From NCBI GenBank assembly GCA_019828545.1, contig JACVRA010000175.1:372001-436000 (forward strand): a stretch of 64,000 bases of DNA, given 5' to 3'. The notes under the pieces are model-generated. The model was not told the origin of the DNA, ran no database searches, and was given only the letters and a program-made list of their open reading frames with translations. Made by a program: the position numbers and the translations under genes. This DNA comes from Paracamarosporium sp. OC-R06-R3. Lineage: Eukaryota > Ascomycota > Dothideomycetes > Pleosporales > Didymosphaeriaceae. Shown one piece after another: positions 30,947 to 42,234 of this stretch; within the stretch, counting starts at the first letter, position 1; every line of letters starts with the position of its first letter.

Positions 30947-32328
30947 ATGATCTAGGGTGCTGTGGTTGAGGTGCGAGGGAGGGAGGGAGGGAGTGGAGGT
31001 GAAGTTGTGTCTGGGTGGGTTAGGGTACGGTGGGTGGAGATTAGAGATTGGTGGGTGTTGAGAGTATGCGGAGGGAGGGAGGAAAGGAAGTATTGTGTGA
31101 AGCTGGTATTTGCGTGGAGGATGGGATGGGATGGCTTGGTAGGTACTGTACTGCGGGAGTGTAGTGGAGTCGAGTAGAGTCGAGTAGACCGCATGCTCTG
31201 CTCTACTTGCACTGCTTTGCTTGCACTGCTTTGCTTGCCGCACACTAATGCGCCCCACGCCCGCATCTGCATCCGCATGCGTCTGCCCACCCACCGGCCA
31301 GAATGCGCGCTGTCGTGGTCGTAGGACACCTCACCAAGTGTCGAAGGGTCATCCTGGAGCGGGCTTGGCGGGGACCAGGGCCGCCCATCTGGCACCTCTG
31401 CCCTTCGTCGTGTGGACTGGACTGGACCGGCCGTGGGTGTGCGGCCGAGTCTCCGAGTCACCGCTGGCATCGACCGACGGCCGTGGTATGGTGTGGTGTC
31501 GTGTGGTGCCACTCGACGAGCTTCCCGGCGGATCCCACGCGTTCTGAACTGAAGAGAACACAAGAGTGAGGCTCCAGCCACCTACCTGACTTGCGCTGCC
31601 CTGCGAGTCGGTTCCTCCCAGCCACCCGCCAGCCAACCCACCCACCGAGGGCCACCAGAAGCGACCAAGCGAAGAGGATCGCCGCCGGCCTGACGCCCAA
31701 CGCACCCATCGCCGCGACTTCTCGTTCGCATCCGCTCCTTTTCGACTGCGCCTGTTCGCTCCTTTGCTTGATTGTTCGTTCGCGCGCCCTGCTGCGCGAC
31801 GTCCCGTTCCCTGCGCTGCCGTGTGCTGTGATTGACGCAGGGTCCCGTGAGTGCGTGCCGTAGTGCGACTGTGACGGGGGTGCCGAGGCTAGAAAAAGAG
31901 AAGAGTCGGAAGGGAAGCTTAGGTTGGGTCAGGAAGTTGTTGCGAGGGCTCTATCTGGACTGCAAGAGTGGGAGTGAGGTGTGGTTTTGGGCTGCGTAGG
32001 GCTGCGCAGCGCCGGCGCTCCCGCTGGTGTATGCATGTCGGGCTGGTCCGCACGTGGGTGTCTAGTCGCGCCGAAGCCTCAACGTCGACTTGATATCGAG
32101 CCTTGTGTGTGTCGGGCGAGCAGCGTATTGGCTAGGGGTTGAGAAGTCTCCGCACGTGGTCGTCACTAAGGTACCCGGGTGTGAAATCGAAATCGACTGG
32201 ATACCACCAAAGGACCTTGCAAGCATCGACTGCGACCATTTACCACGGTGGATTCCCCGGACAGCAGCGACTCGGGGTACTTCCCCTCGCCCGAATCAGA
32301 AAAGAAGAAGAGAAGGAAGAGCGTGTCA

Positions 32329-34376
32329 ATGTCCCAGGCACCGTCGAGAGCAAGGAGCCACAGCAGAGCGCCCAGCAATGCGCGAGGCTCGGCGCCCATC
32401 GTCGTCCCCGTCCCGCCAAAGCCACCGCTGGAAATCGTCCTCCCTGCTTCTCCCAGGCCGCGCAGCAGAGGCCCCGTGTTCGTCGATGCCCCGGGTCTCA
32501 GTGGCGGAAGAGGCATGTTCAAGCGCCTGATTGTCGCCTGTGACGGGACGTGGTTGAACAGTGACAATGGCATGATTAACGGCAAATTATCTGTTCCTAG
32601 CAACGTCACGCGGATGTCGAGGGCCATCAAGGCTGTCAGTCAAGACGGTATCCCCCAGATTGTAAACTACCACTTTGGCGTCGGGACCCAGGGCGGACGC
32701 ATCAACCGCATCATCTCCGGGGCCACGGGCGAGGGACTCGCCGACAACGTCCGCGAAGCATATTCGTTTCTTGCGAACAACTACCACCCCGGCGACGAGA
32801 TTTTCCTGCTGGGGTTCTCAAGAGGAGCCTTCACCGCGCGCAGTATAGGAGGCTTGATAAGTGAGGTGGGATTGCTGACGAAGAAGGGACTCAATTCGCT
32901 GCCCGAGGTATTTGAAGATGTCCAGCACAGGAGAGATCCAAAATACGTGCCTAAGAATCCGAATGTGCCGTTCCCGCATAAGCCGAGCGCGAGCAGCCCA
33001 CGGTATGCGGACGAGCTCGAACGAAGAGGCCTCACGCGGCTGGACATCCGAATCAAAGTCATCGCCGTGTGGGACACAGTCGGCAGTCTGGGCACGCCGC
33101 GCTTCAACTTCCTACAGAAACTAGGCCTGCAGAGCGCCGAGTCGAAAGAAATGAGCTTCTACGACACAAAGCTATCCAACTGCGTTGAGAACGCGTTCCA
33201 AGCGCTAGCCCTCGACGAACGACGAAGTGCATTTTCCCCAGCAGTGTGGGAAAAGCCGCCCGGGAACAAGACGACGCTGCGCCAGGTGTGGTTTCCCGGC
33301 GTGCACTCGAATGTAGGCGGCGGGTACGACGACCAGCAGCTCGCGAACATCACGCTCGCGTGGATGATGTCGCAGCTGGCGCCGTTCCTCGACATGCGCG
33401 ACGAGTACCTCTTCGAGCAGGAGGACGAGAACGAGAGGTACTACAAGCGGGAGGACCAGGCCATTCGCCCGTGGTCCTTCGGCGAGATATACAACTCCAC
33501 CACGGGCATCTACGCCCTGGGAGGCAGCTCGGTACGTCCTCACACACCCCCTACAACCACACCAAACAGACAAAAATCCACCACACCCCCAAACAACCCC
33601 TAACCAGCAAAAAAAAAAAAAAAAAAAAAAAAAGCTAACATACCACATAGCTCCGCACCCCAGGCCACTACACGGAATGCGACCCCTTCACGGGCCGCCC
33701 AACCTCGCGCCCCCTAGAATACACAAACGAATACATCCACGCCTCCGCCCGCACGCGGTACCGGCAATTCGGCCCAGGCCCCTCAGACAAAGGACTCTAC
33801 GAGTGCCCAGCCCTCACACAAAACTACAAGCTCGTCGTCGACTACGGGCCCGACGCCTCGCGCACCGTCGACCCGGACATCCACTGGAAACTGAAATTCC
33901 GCGACCCGTCGGCCGTGAAAATCCTACCCGAGGCCCCGCTCTGGGGCATAGAAAAGGAGCTTTGTCGAAGGGATCCAGAGACGTACGATTACGTCAAAAG
34001 GCCTCCTGCGACGGGCACGGGCGCGAAGAAGAAGAAGGAGAGGGTGCGCCCCATGTCCGCGAGCATGGCTAGTCCGAGCGCAGCGGGGAAAACGAGTCGG
34101 CGCAGCTTTACGGATCCTGAGGCGAGAGCGACCAAGGCGAGTGTGCGGGAGACGAAGGAGCGGCGCAGGAGTAAGAGCGGTGTTGGGGCGGGGCTTGGTG
34201 GGGCGCCTACGGTTAGCATCGCGGGCAGGAGTAGGGGCAGCTTTGAGGAGAGGAGCACGGTTTATCGTGGGAGTATGCCGCATCGGAGGGAGAGGGATAA
34301 GGCGTGGTGGGAGGGCGCGAGGAGCCAGGTTGATGAGGGGGGGAGGAGTCCGAGAAGGAGTAGTATGAGGATTTAG
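32329..34376 (+). CDS. DUF2235 alpha/beta-hydrolase-like protein
   Basis: Two exons, 32329-33531 and 33651-34376 (119-nt intron, donor GTACGT, acceptor CACATAG), 642 residues from the first in-frame ATG. The DUF2235 domain starts with RLIVACDGTW, continues with YHFGVGTQGG and contains the nucleophile elbow LLGFSRGAFTARS (GxSxG type), VWDTVGSLG with the likely acid and WFPGVHSNVGGGY with the likely histidine. Related domains occur in type VI phospholipase effectors (Tle1), so lipase or esterase activity is inferred. The C-terminal 150 residues are basic and Ser/Arg-rich and probably disordered. The same frame stays open upstream to 32188 and encodes a plausible Ser/Asp-rich N-terminus (DSPDSSDSGYFPSPESEKKK) without any ATG. 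The true start may therefore be in an unseen upstream exon or be a non-AUG codon. Confidence 0.85.
33609..33633. repeat. A25 homopolymer in intron
   Basis: A run of 25 A inside the single intron of the DUF2235 gene, about 20 bp upstream of the acceptor. Confidence 0.95.
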
Positions 34377-35463
34377 GGGGGTGGGTTGACAATGTAGATG
34401 GGGAGGGCGGTGTTTTTTTTTTTTTTTTTTGCCTGATAGGCTGAGTGGTTGGAGCGCGGTGGATGGCATGGGATGGCATGGGAACTGTTGAAGCGGCTTG
34501 GATACCCTTTTAGTATGTATGTAGTTTGTAAGTTGTAAGTAATGCATAGCGTGGCGCTTTTTCTCTTCTGTCCTCCTCAGTTTTACTCTCCTCTTCTACG
34601 CTTTTTTTTCCCTTCGTCTCCGTCTCGCTTTTCCCGTCCGTCCGCGCACACACGCTCGATGCACTTCTTTCCCACGCATGATGCGTATACGCCCTTTTTC
34701 CCCTTCTACCTTTCCAACTCTCCTATTGTCCTCCTTACTTAGAGCGTACACTTCTCCTCCTTTCTCCCTAAAGCGTACAGCAGCGCACCTCTACATCACT
34801 GGCAAAGCATACTGTGAGGTCTGTGCTAATATCAAGGATGAAATTGTGTAGTGTGATGGATTTTCTCCCGGGCTAAGGGTTGTTCGTAGGGTCTAGGTTT
34901 CAGGTTCAAGGAGAGGAGGAGAGGGGAGAGTGTGTGTGTGGTAGGATTCGTGGAGGGAGTGGTATTGATGTTGTGTGGTATGGGGAGGCGGGAGGGTTGG
35001 ATTAAGACTTATATGAGATGCTGGATGGGAGTAAGAGCGGGTATGAGGTTGGTGGTTGAAAGTTGTGTGCATCGCGTCAAGAGAGCTCATTGCAGGTTAT
35101 TAGTTCGTTGCGATGAACAGCACGTCAGTTCGTAGATATAGTTTTCTTCTTTCCTTGACGGGATTCGAATGTCATGGCTGTCATCTCGTGGGTGGTCTGA
35201 ACGAGTCAAACAGGTTTGGAAGGTATAAGAGAGACTACATTGTATGAAATTGCGGTATGCGTAGGACTGGAAGGTATCTAGTACAAATGAAATTTGACAA
35301 AGAATGCATGAATAATAGGAATAGCTTATAGCGACAGTAGGAAAGCTGGGTATGCGTCTAAACTCGTCTTTGGACTCAGAAGTGTTTGTCATCACCTCGA
35401 AATACACCTATCGTCATCCCGCTTCGAATGCCCTGAGAGCACCCTCTTTCCCTATGATCTTCT
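34377..35463. other. Convergent 3' interval
   Basis: This lies between the DUF2235 gene (+) and P450-A (-). It includes a T18 run at 34413-34430 and a pyrimidine-rich stretch at 34560-34770. No gene was recognised. Confidence 0.6.
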
Positions 35464-37525
35464 TCACTCCAACTTACGGAAGAGTAGACGGGTACCGGGA
35501 GTAGGTGGGTTTGCCGAACCCCAAGCGAAAGTGGTTGCTGCTTTTGGATTCTCTAGTTTCATCTCGTAGTTGGTTAGGATGTGGGCGATGATGAGCTTCA
35601 TGACCCAGCTCGCATGGTATCTGCCAGGACTATAACAATTATCAGTCAAGAGTATTGGATACGTAGATGGTTCCACTCACCATGCTCGCTTGCCCATGCC
35701 CCAGAAAGAAAAGGAGATGTCGATATCGGTGAATGCCTTGCTCTCTGATTTCACTGCACCGGCCTGCTTAACCTCGCTCTCTTTCGGCAAGAATCGAGCA
35801 CCGTCAAAGTGTTCGGGATTTGGGTAGTACTGGGGATCTTTCTGCATGGATAAGCCTGGGACGCAAACCCAGTCGCCTGGGGCCACGTGCGTTCCATCCT
35901 TGAACGTGTACGGTACAATGGCTTTACGACGAACACCAACTATAGTTTCGCGTCAGAAATCCCTTATAGTAACCCAGGTGTCCAGTCAGCTTACGTATCG
36001 TGCTTGGGTGAAGTCTCGCAGACTCCCTCAGGAAGCTGTCGAGGTAGTGAAGTTTGTCCAGTGCGCGATGCTTCTCTTTCAACGATAACTCTCCCAAACT
36101 AGCTTCCATGCTCGAGACCTCGGCACGGATTGGCTCAACACACTTAGGATGCTGGCAAAGGTCGTACAGTGCATACATCAACGTCTACAAGTCGCCGTGT
36201 AAGCTTCGGATGATGATTGGCGCCCATTCAAGAGAGCTACTTACCATTGCTAGTAGATGTACCGATCCAAACCACAGAGCTTGAACCTTATCGACAATCT
36301 TCTCGTCAGTCCATTTTTCGGATTTTGGTATTGAGTCGATCAACCATTGGACGACATCGAGCTATGTAAGTGTCAGAAGGGGTGTCTATCGTTAACAAGT
36401 CTCTACAGCATTCATACCGGTTTTTGTGACTGCTCAACCAATGGATCATAATTCTCAAGACGTTCGCGGACTAGTTTGAAAAGATGCCGACGAACTGTCT
36501 TGAGATTACGCCCACTCCTCGTCAGCGCCGCCGCAACAGGGAATGAAAGGAAGTCCGGTAGCAATCGAATGACCTCTGACGTTCTGAAAACGTCCATCGG
36601 ATACTCTAGTGCTGCATGTAGATACTCTGGATCGCTAGCTATGGGATTGTCAGCACAGCAACAGTTACGCGGCAGTGCTCTAGCTCTGTGTTTGTTTTCT
36701 AAAGAATACCATGATTATGCCGAGTACTCACCAAGCGATTCTCCGACAAAGAGCATGCTGTTGATGCGGCAGAGCATTGTGCTGATAAGCTGCTGTGCCT
36801 TGATCGCGACCCAGCCATTGCCACAGTCTTTACCGAGGCTCATCTGTGCGATGAAGGACTCTGCAACCATCTCTCGTATCCGGTCCTGCAACAACGGGTA
36901 GAACCGAGGGAGCAAGACTCTGAGGGCTCGCAAGTGTACGTTGGGATCGTTCTCGTTGCAGTCGTCATGCAGCTCCATTCCTGCCATTGTGTGCTTGGGA
37001 CGGAACATCTACATGTACATAAGTTCCTTGTTCATCAATTCGGTGGAATTGTGCTTACGTCTGTAATAATAGCATGGAACGACAACGCTCCTTGGGGAGC
37101 AGCAAGGAGTTCTGCAACATGCTCTCGTGAAGAGACGATAACATGGTAGTTTTCTGGAGTTGCTACTGTGAACGAACCTCCTTGGGCCTAGAGGGTCATT
37201 AGAGAGGCAGAAAGGCAATGCGGTGATGGCCATTTACTTTTTCATATTTCGATTGGATGATATCATCTGCTTGGAATAAGAAGCGAATGCATTCATACCA
37301 CTCCTTGAAGATGTTTAGAGACAGCCATGGCTTGTATGAACCCTCAAATATGTATGTTAGTATATGCCGCCGTATAGGTGGTTATGTGTGGCTTACAGGA
37401 AGGCTTTCTAGACTGCGATAGGATCTGAAGATTTTCCAAAGTGAATAAATGATGGGAAGAATAACGAACCAGGGCTGGTGGAAAAGAAATGAGACGGTTG
37501 ATTCAGCAAAGATGGTCAACATCAT
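35464..37525 (-). CDS. Cytochrome P450 (P450-A), ent-kaurene-oxidase-like type
   Basis: Nine exons fit in phase on the minus strand: 37525-37397, 37342-37238, 37187-37059, 37008-36732, 36638-36418, 36361-36245, 36184-35995, 35939-35681 and 35629-35464, giving 530 residues. The N-terminus has a membrane anchor (SFLFHQPWFVILPIIYSLWK). The K-helix ExxR is ESAR (FLRESARLHPST), the PERF-like region is NPEHFDGARF, and the heme loop FWGMGKRACPG is split by the last intron within the cysteine codon. The general look resembles fungal CYP68/CYP503-like monooxygenases acting on terpenoid or other secondary metabolites; that is inference. The ATG at 37525 is used because the longer open frame above it has no ATG. 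The upstream region carries palindrome copy 1. Its nearest upstream gene is the MFS transporter, on the same strand. Confidence 0.9.
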
Positions 37526-39508
37526 GAATGAGATAGAAGTGGAGTTCTTCAAAAGAAGGGATAGGAATGCCACCGCTCCTGTGGCTAGAAATGTATGGTG
37601 ATTCACTTCTCCGAAAGACGCGCAGCAGAAACATCAGAAGATGATGACAGCACACAGTATTGTACTTCGGCTTAAGCACGTGAAGTCCGAGTTACATGCT
37701 AATGCGAGCTACCGATCGCTCTCTTCATCCTTTCGCTAGCCCCAGTTCCAGGAAGGATGCTTGGTCTTTGAACAGGTAATGAAACACTTACTAACCTGTA
37801 ATCATGCCCTGTCCTTGTAGGCCTCTGTGGTGTGGTACTTTTTGTTGATATGGGAGATAAGCACGTCAGTTCCGACAGTCGCCGAAGTTTAATCAACTCA
37901 GCTTATTCGAAAACACAAGGCCGGCCATTGGCAAAATCTTGAGGCCGCGCTGATCTTCATCATTTGTCACTCTTCTCACAATTATCAATCACTACCTCTC
38001 TATTGCCCTCGAAGCATACGCTCCCTGCTGCTTGGTGGACCCTCGGCTCCAGCTGGTCAGCCATGACTTGCAAAAACCTACGGCACAAAGGGGGAGTGTG
38101 AACGGATCGCTAGCGCGGAGCGTGGCACTGTCCACTCTCTAGTCTTCCATAAGGATTGGAACATCGACGCTAGCAATCCGTTCACGATCTCCTTTTGTAC
38201 GTCTGTCATTAGAACCCCAGGATCTGTCCCAATGGGGTATCAAGTTCACTAGCGTCAAACAGTACACCAGCTTTTGCCTTCATTGTTGAACCGTACAAAA
38301 TTAACGAAAGTGAGCCAAGCACGCAATAAGGGGGTGCGATCTGACGCACCGATTTATTTCGGATTGTCCGAAACACCTTTGATGGTCAGTGGCTACTGTA
38401 GAGTTTTGCAACTTCCGGATGAACCTAGCATCTGTCAATATCTGTCTATCGTTCTGAATGCCCACTTTGACGCTCTTTGCTGTCTTTTAGCCAACCCTCA
38501 GCGTTTACTAGCCAGCCTGGAATTGCAAAAGCCTACAGCATCGGTTTACGATAAAGCCATAAGCATTGTTTATTGGTTAAGACGCGCAGGCGATCAGTGC
38601 TCATGGCTAGCGAAGGCCATCGAGGGTGGATCTAAGAGAGCGTAGGATTGGGCCGCTCGTATATGCACATGGAGCTGACCCCGGCCCCCACTATTTTCTA
38701 GAACAGCCCGTGCACCTCGGAAAAGTTTAGCGCCAAGTAAACGGAGTACAATTCGGCAAATGCCTGATTCTGAGACCGCTGAATGCATGTGAGGCTTATC
38801 TTTGCGCGTGAGCAGACCCAATCATCTTTGTACAGCAATTGTCGATTCTCATATTACAAACCATCCCGCCTTGGCCTAGCGTTGCAGGTTCAAGCCACGG
38901 GGTCGGTATTTGGAAGGCTGCGAGAACGGTGCCGATCCGTATTGTAAACGAGGAAAATCACTAAAACCATGCAATCCTTCTGTCTTGGTCCGGCACTTAG
39001 GCCCTCTGCCCAGCAAGACATATATTGAGGCGCGGACAAGGATAATTGGGATGATATCCGCCGTCGAATCCTACATATCCTGATGGCTATTAGCAGAGAT
39101 ACTGAGTGATGCTCGACGAGAGATTAGTATGTTACAGTGTTTTCCCGTCAACCGGACCGGAGTTCAGGTGAACTCATACCCAAGGCGGTCTTGAGTGGGG
39201 CTCGTTCTGTATGACATCATGAAACTTACGGAATGAGGATGGTTTTGTATTATTCACGAGCATTGGCCCTTATCATCAGTTATCCAGAACCACAAAAAGC
39301 CGCGCGTTCATATTACCTGCATTCATAGCTGTTGACACATACCATGTGGAACGTAAAGAAGCACATTCTTTGGTGCGATATGAATAGCACAAGACACACT
39401 CGTGAATCAACATGTGAATGGTAGATCCATTTGCAACACACCAAATTATCCTAGTATATTGGTTGAGTGGGCTTTGACAGCTCAAATGCATATCCAGTCT
39501 TATCAGAT
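37526..39508. other. Intergenic region upstream of P450-A
   Basis: Nearly 2 kb between P450-A and the 3' end of the MFS gene. It holds the palindromic element at 38098-38185. A frame at 38274-38645 has no recognisable similarity. A GGTTCAAGCC box at 38887 resembles a tRNA T-arm, but no full tRNA fold was found. Confidence 0.6.
38098..38185. promoter_or_regulatory. Palindromic element, copy 1 (P450-A upstream)
   Basis: The left arm GTGAACGGATCGCTAGCG (38098-38115) and right arm CGCTAGCAATCCGTTCAC (38168-38185) are inverted repeats with one mismatch in 18, around a 52-nt spacer containing GTGGCACTG. Weaker pairing continues outward to about 38080 and 38204 (ACAAA-GG-GA type ends). It starts 573 bp upstream of the P450-A start codon. 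A homologous element is at 41918-41992. It could be a regulatory palindrome, a hairpin RNA or a short TIR (MITE-like) element. Confidence 0.75.
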
Positions 39509-41420
39509 TCAAATTGTCTGTTTCTCCGATTCGACTTCAGCAGCTATCCCCTCTTTTGTCTTTGCGGATGGGCTCTGGGATACAGCTTTTTTGACATTTT
39601 TCCATTCCATGCCCATCGCGAACAAGACTGCGATAGACGCCAGCACTAGTGCTAAAACAACTGTTTTTCGAACACCCAATGCGTAACTCACGCGAACTTG
39701 ATACATATCGTCCGGAGTCAAATGCAATGAAGCAATTTGGGTTGCACCAGCATGGACAATATCCTCTACTGGGATTCCAGAAGTTCGTTCCTTGACCTCA
39801 TGCGTGACCGTGTTGATGAACAATCCCTGTGCGATACCGACAGCGACCGTACCGCCAAGTTGCGAAAAGAAGGTCATGACTGCGTTACCAGTCGGAAGAT
39901 CCGGCTCACTTCTCACTGTCAGCAGAATAACACCTGAACAATCAAAGCTATATCTCACCTAAGGACAACTTGCAGGGCGGTGTAAGGTAGCTGGACAGCG
40001 GCACCAATCCCGAGCCCAGATATTGCGAGGTAACTAGCCCATTCAGCCGTCGAGGTGCCGAATTTGATGGTGGTCAGAAGTCCCAATCCTACGACCGCAA
40101 TCATTTGACCCGATATCATGAACGGAACCTACACGCATAAGTACTGTGATATAGGTTACCATTGCAGGATCCCTTACATAGTGTCCAATAGCTGTAACCA
40201 GCCCTCCTACAAGTACAAGGGCGAATATTTGCGGCATCACTAGTGCAAGGTAACGTACTCCACTCACCACGGCCGAGACGTCTTGCGTCGCTTGGAAGTA
40301 GAATGGAAGATAGTAGGCTAACTAGTATAATTGTTAATACGAGTTCGCCTAAGGGAAACAAAGACTTACTGTCATGCTGCAGCCCTGGCTAAAGCAGATG
40401 AAGAGAGATCCAGCTAGGACAGATCTTTGGCCAAGGACTCTAGGTGGAATGGTGCTATTCTCACCCAACCACAATTGATGGAAGACAAGAGTGATGGTAA
40501 TGAGGCCCAGGCCAATAAATAGTCCAATGATAGTGGACGACCTCCAGGCGTACTTCGTGCCGCCCCATTGAACTGCGAGCAGTAAACAGCATACCGCACC
40601 AAACACAAGCACTGCACCAACGGGATCAAAACTCTTCAACTTTGTAATGATCGGCTGCCTTCGGTCGTCGTTCGAAGTTCCGTCAAGCGTAAGGAATAGC
40701 AGAACAAGAATGACGACAACAGCGCCAATGGGCAGATTACTGATGAGTGTTAACTAGTTGCTTGGAAGTCAGTCAGAGGCATGCGTTCTTACATCCAGAA
40801 ACACCATCTCCAGCCAATACTATCAGTGATTGCGCCTCCGAGGGGAGGACCAAAGCCCATGGCCATGCCAAATACGCTTACGATCATACCGAGAAACATT
40901 GGTCGCTTCTCTAGAGGGACAGTAAAGCCCACAATTGTAAGAGCGCCTTGGAATAGACCAGCTGCCCCTACTCCTGCAATCGCCCTTCCCACAATGAAAC
41001 TGGAAGAGTTCGGCGCAGCCGCGCACACCACCGAACCGACCTCAAATAAAACAATGGCAGCTAAGTAGGTGAACTTGGGGTCAAAAAATTTGAACAGCTT
41101 GCCAAAACTGGGACCGCAAGCCGTAACGGTAAGGAGGTAACTGGAGCCATACCAGCCGACATCATTGAGCGAATTGAAGTGCGTAGAGATATCTGGTGTA
41201 GCTACGCCTGGTAGTGGGATTATTAGCAGGACTTCAATGTCTAGGTAAATAAAGTCGACCAACCTATGATGGTGTTGTCAATGGCGACAAGCAAAGTCCC
41301 CAGCCAAAGACTTGCAATGACAACACCAAGCTTCCATCCGCTCAGGTAAACGGACCTGGAATGTTGAGAATGGCCATGATCTGGTTGCATCTCTATCAAG
41401 CTTGCCTCGGCCGTTTTCAT
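39509..41420 (-). CDS. MFS drug:H+ antiporter, DHA2 (14-helix) type
   Basis: Six exons on the minus strand: 41420-41264, 41207-40793, 40739-40370, 40321-40178, 40128-39959 and 39908-39509, giving 551 residues. Helix 1 reads VVIASLWLGTLLVAIDNTII (motif D-like), followed by DVGWYGSSYLLT. The antiporter motif C is clear (MIVSVFGMAMGFGPPLGGA), and helix-rich segments continue to a charged C-terminus (EWKNVKKAV, then a Lys/Glu-rich tail). This is the plasma-membrane exporter type found in fungal toxin and secondary-metabolite clusters. One acceptor (AGAAG at 39909-39910) was chosen because the alternative CAG upstream leads to an immediate stop. The gene is divergent from P450-B across 0.8 kb and parallel to P450-A. 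Confidence 0.88.
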
Positions 41421-42234
41421 TTTCACATGTATATCGAGAGGTGGTTTACGCAAAATAATTTCAAGAAAGTGGCGCTTCGACCTCCGTGGCCAAGTACAGT
41501 CAGCCTTAGCTTTGGGCCAGCGTATCGGTTTAAGGCAAATACACAAACAAGTGTGGAACTTTCAGATATCGAAATGATATATCTACTGTGTACATCCTGT
41601 ACCGGTAATCTTCTCGTGTCAGCGATGCGCTAGCTAGAGTCCGAGCAAGGCGCCCCACTAGGATGCGATGTTACACGACGTCAGTAACCACTGTCCGAAT
41701 ACGTTTAACCGAACGCTTCGTTAAGTAGCGAGTGAGATAAATTACACCAAGAATATGCCAAACGCAATTTTGCTTTGTCTTTTCCCTGAATAGAAACTAC
41801 TCGCGAGCACCGAGCTATATGCCGGCTTTTTCCGCTTTTGTCTCCCGCATCCTTGCTTTCTCATTTCCAATCATGGATCATTGCGGATCGGGTTCTATAG
41901 TGCCAGACAGGTGGAGTTCATGCACGGATTACTAGTGCGAAGAGTGGCACTGCTCATCATTGTTAATCTTCACACTAGCAATCCGTGCATGATCCCCCTT
42001 GCAGAGATGGCTTCCACCATTCCTACGGGATGAGAGGGCCTGGGCGGACTGGGCTGGTTTCATGGTAGTGCTAAGGTGTTTTTGAGGGGCGATATCAAGG
42101 GGCGTTGACGACTCGATGGACACGTATAACGACAGGCTGTGCATTTTGTTTCCAGGTCACCCAACTGGCTGCCCGCACTGGAGGCCTCCCCGACTGATTC
42201 CTTTTCTTTCCCTTCAACTGTTCAAGCCTTGAAC
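41421..42234. promoter_or_regulatory. Bidirectional promoter: MFS / P450-B
   Basis: 814 bp between divergent start codons. It contains palindromic element copy 2, which ends 243 bp before the P450-B start. The frame at 41361-41633 on the + strand is an antisense shadow of MFS exon 1. Confidence 0.6.
41918..41992. promoter_or_regulatory. Palindromic element, copy 2 (P450-B upstream)
   Basis: The left arm TCATGCACGGATTACTAGTG (41918-41937) and right arm CACTAGCAATCCGTGCATGA (41973-41992) pair with one mismatch in 20, around a 35-nt spacer containing AGTGGCACTG. Spacer and flanks are recognisably homologous to copy 1. Between copies, arm positions equivalent to the 1st, 4th and 17th bases of copy 1 change (G/A, A/C, C/T) and each change is matched in the opposite arm. 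Confidence 0.78.

Larger units (their letters stand above)
29645..32328. other. Gene-free, microsatellite-rich interval
   Basis: About 2.7 kb between two tandem + genes. It holds at least seven short tandem repeats of 4-6 bp units within 1.1 kb (29876-30946) plus GGGA and TGGG-rich stretches near 30980-31010. No frame here looks coding. The last 500 bases are the leader of the DUF2235 gene, where the reading frame of that gene is already open from 32188. Confidence 0.65.

Noticed and set aside
38274..38645. 123-codon + frame between P450-A and the MFS gene
   Set aside because: No family resemblance or splice-supported extension was found; it is treated as chance or an unrecognisable remnant.
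38880..38905. tRNA-like B-box GGTTCAAGCC
   Set aside because: I could not build an acceptor stem, D-arm or anticodon arm around it.
39910..39935. Alternative acceptor CAG for the last MFS exon
   Set aside because: Using it yields an immediate in-frame stop, whereas the AG at 39909-39910 restores the conserved SEPDLPTGNAVMTF segment.
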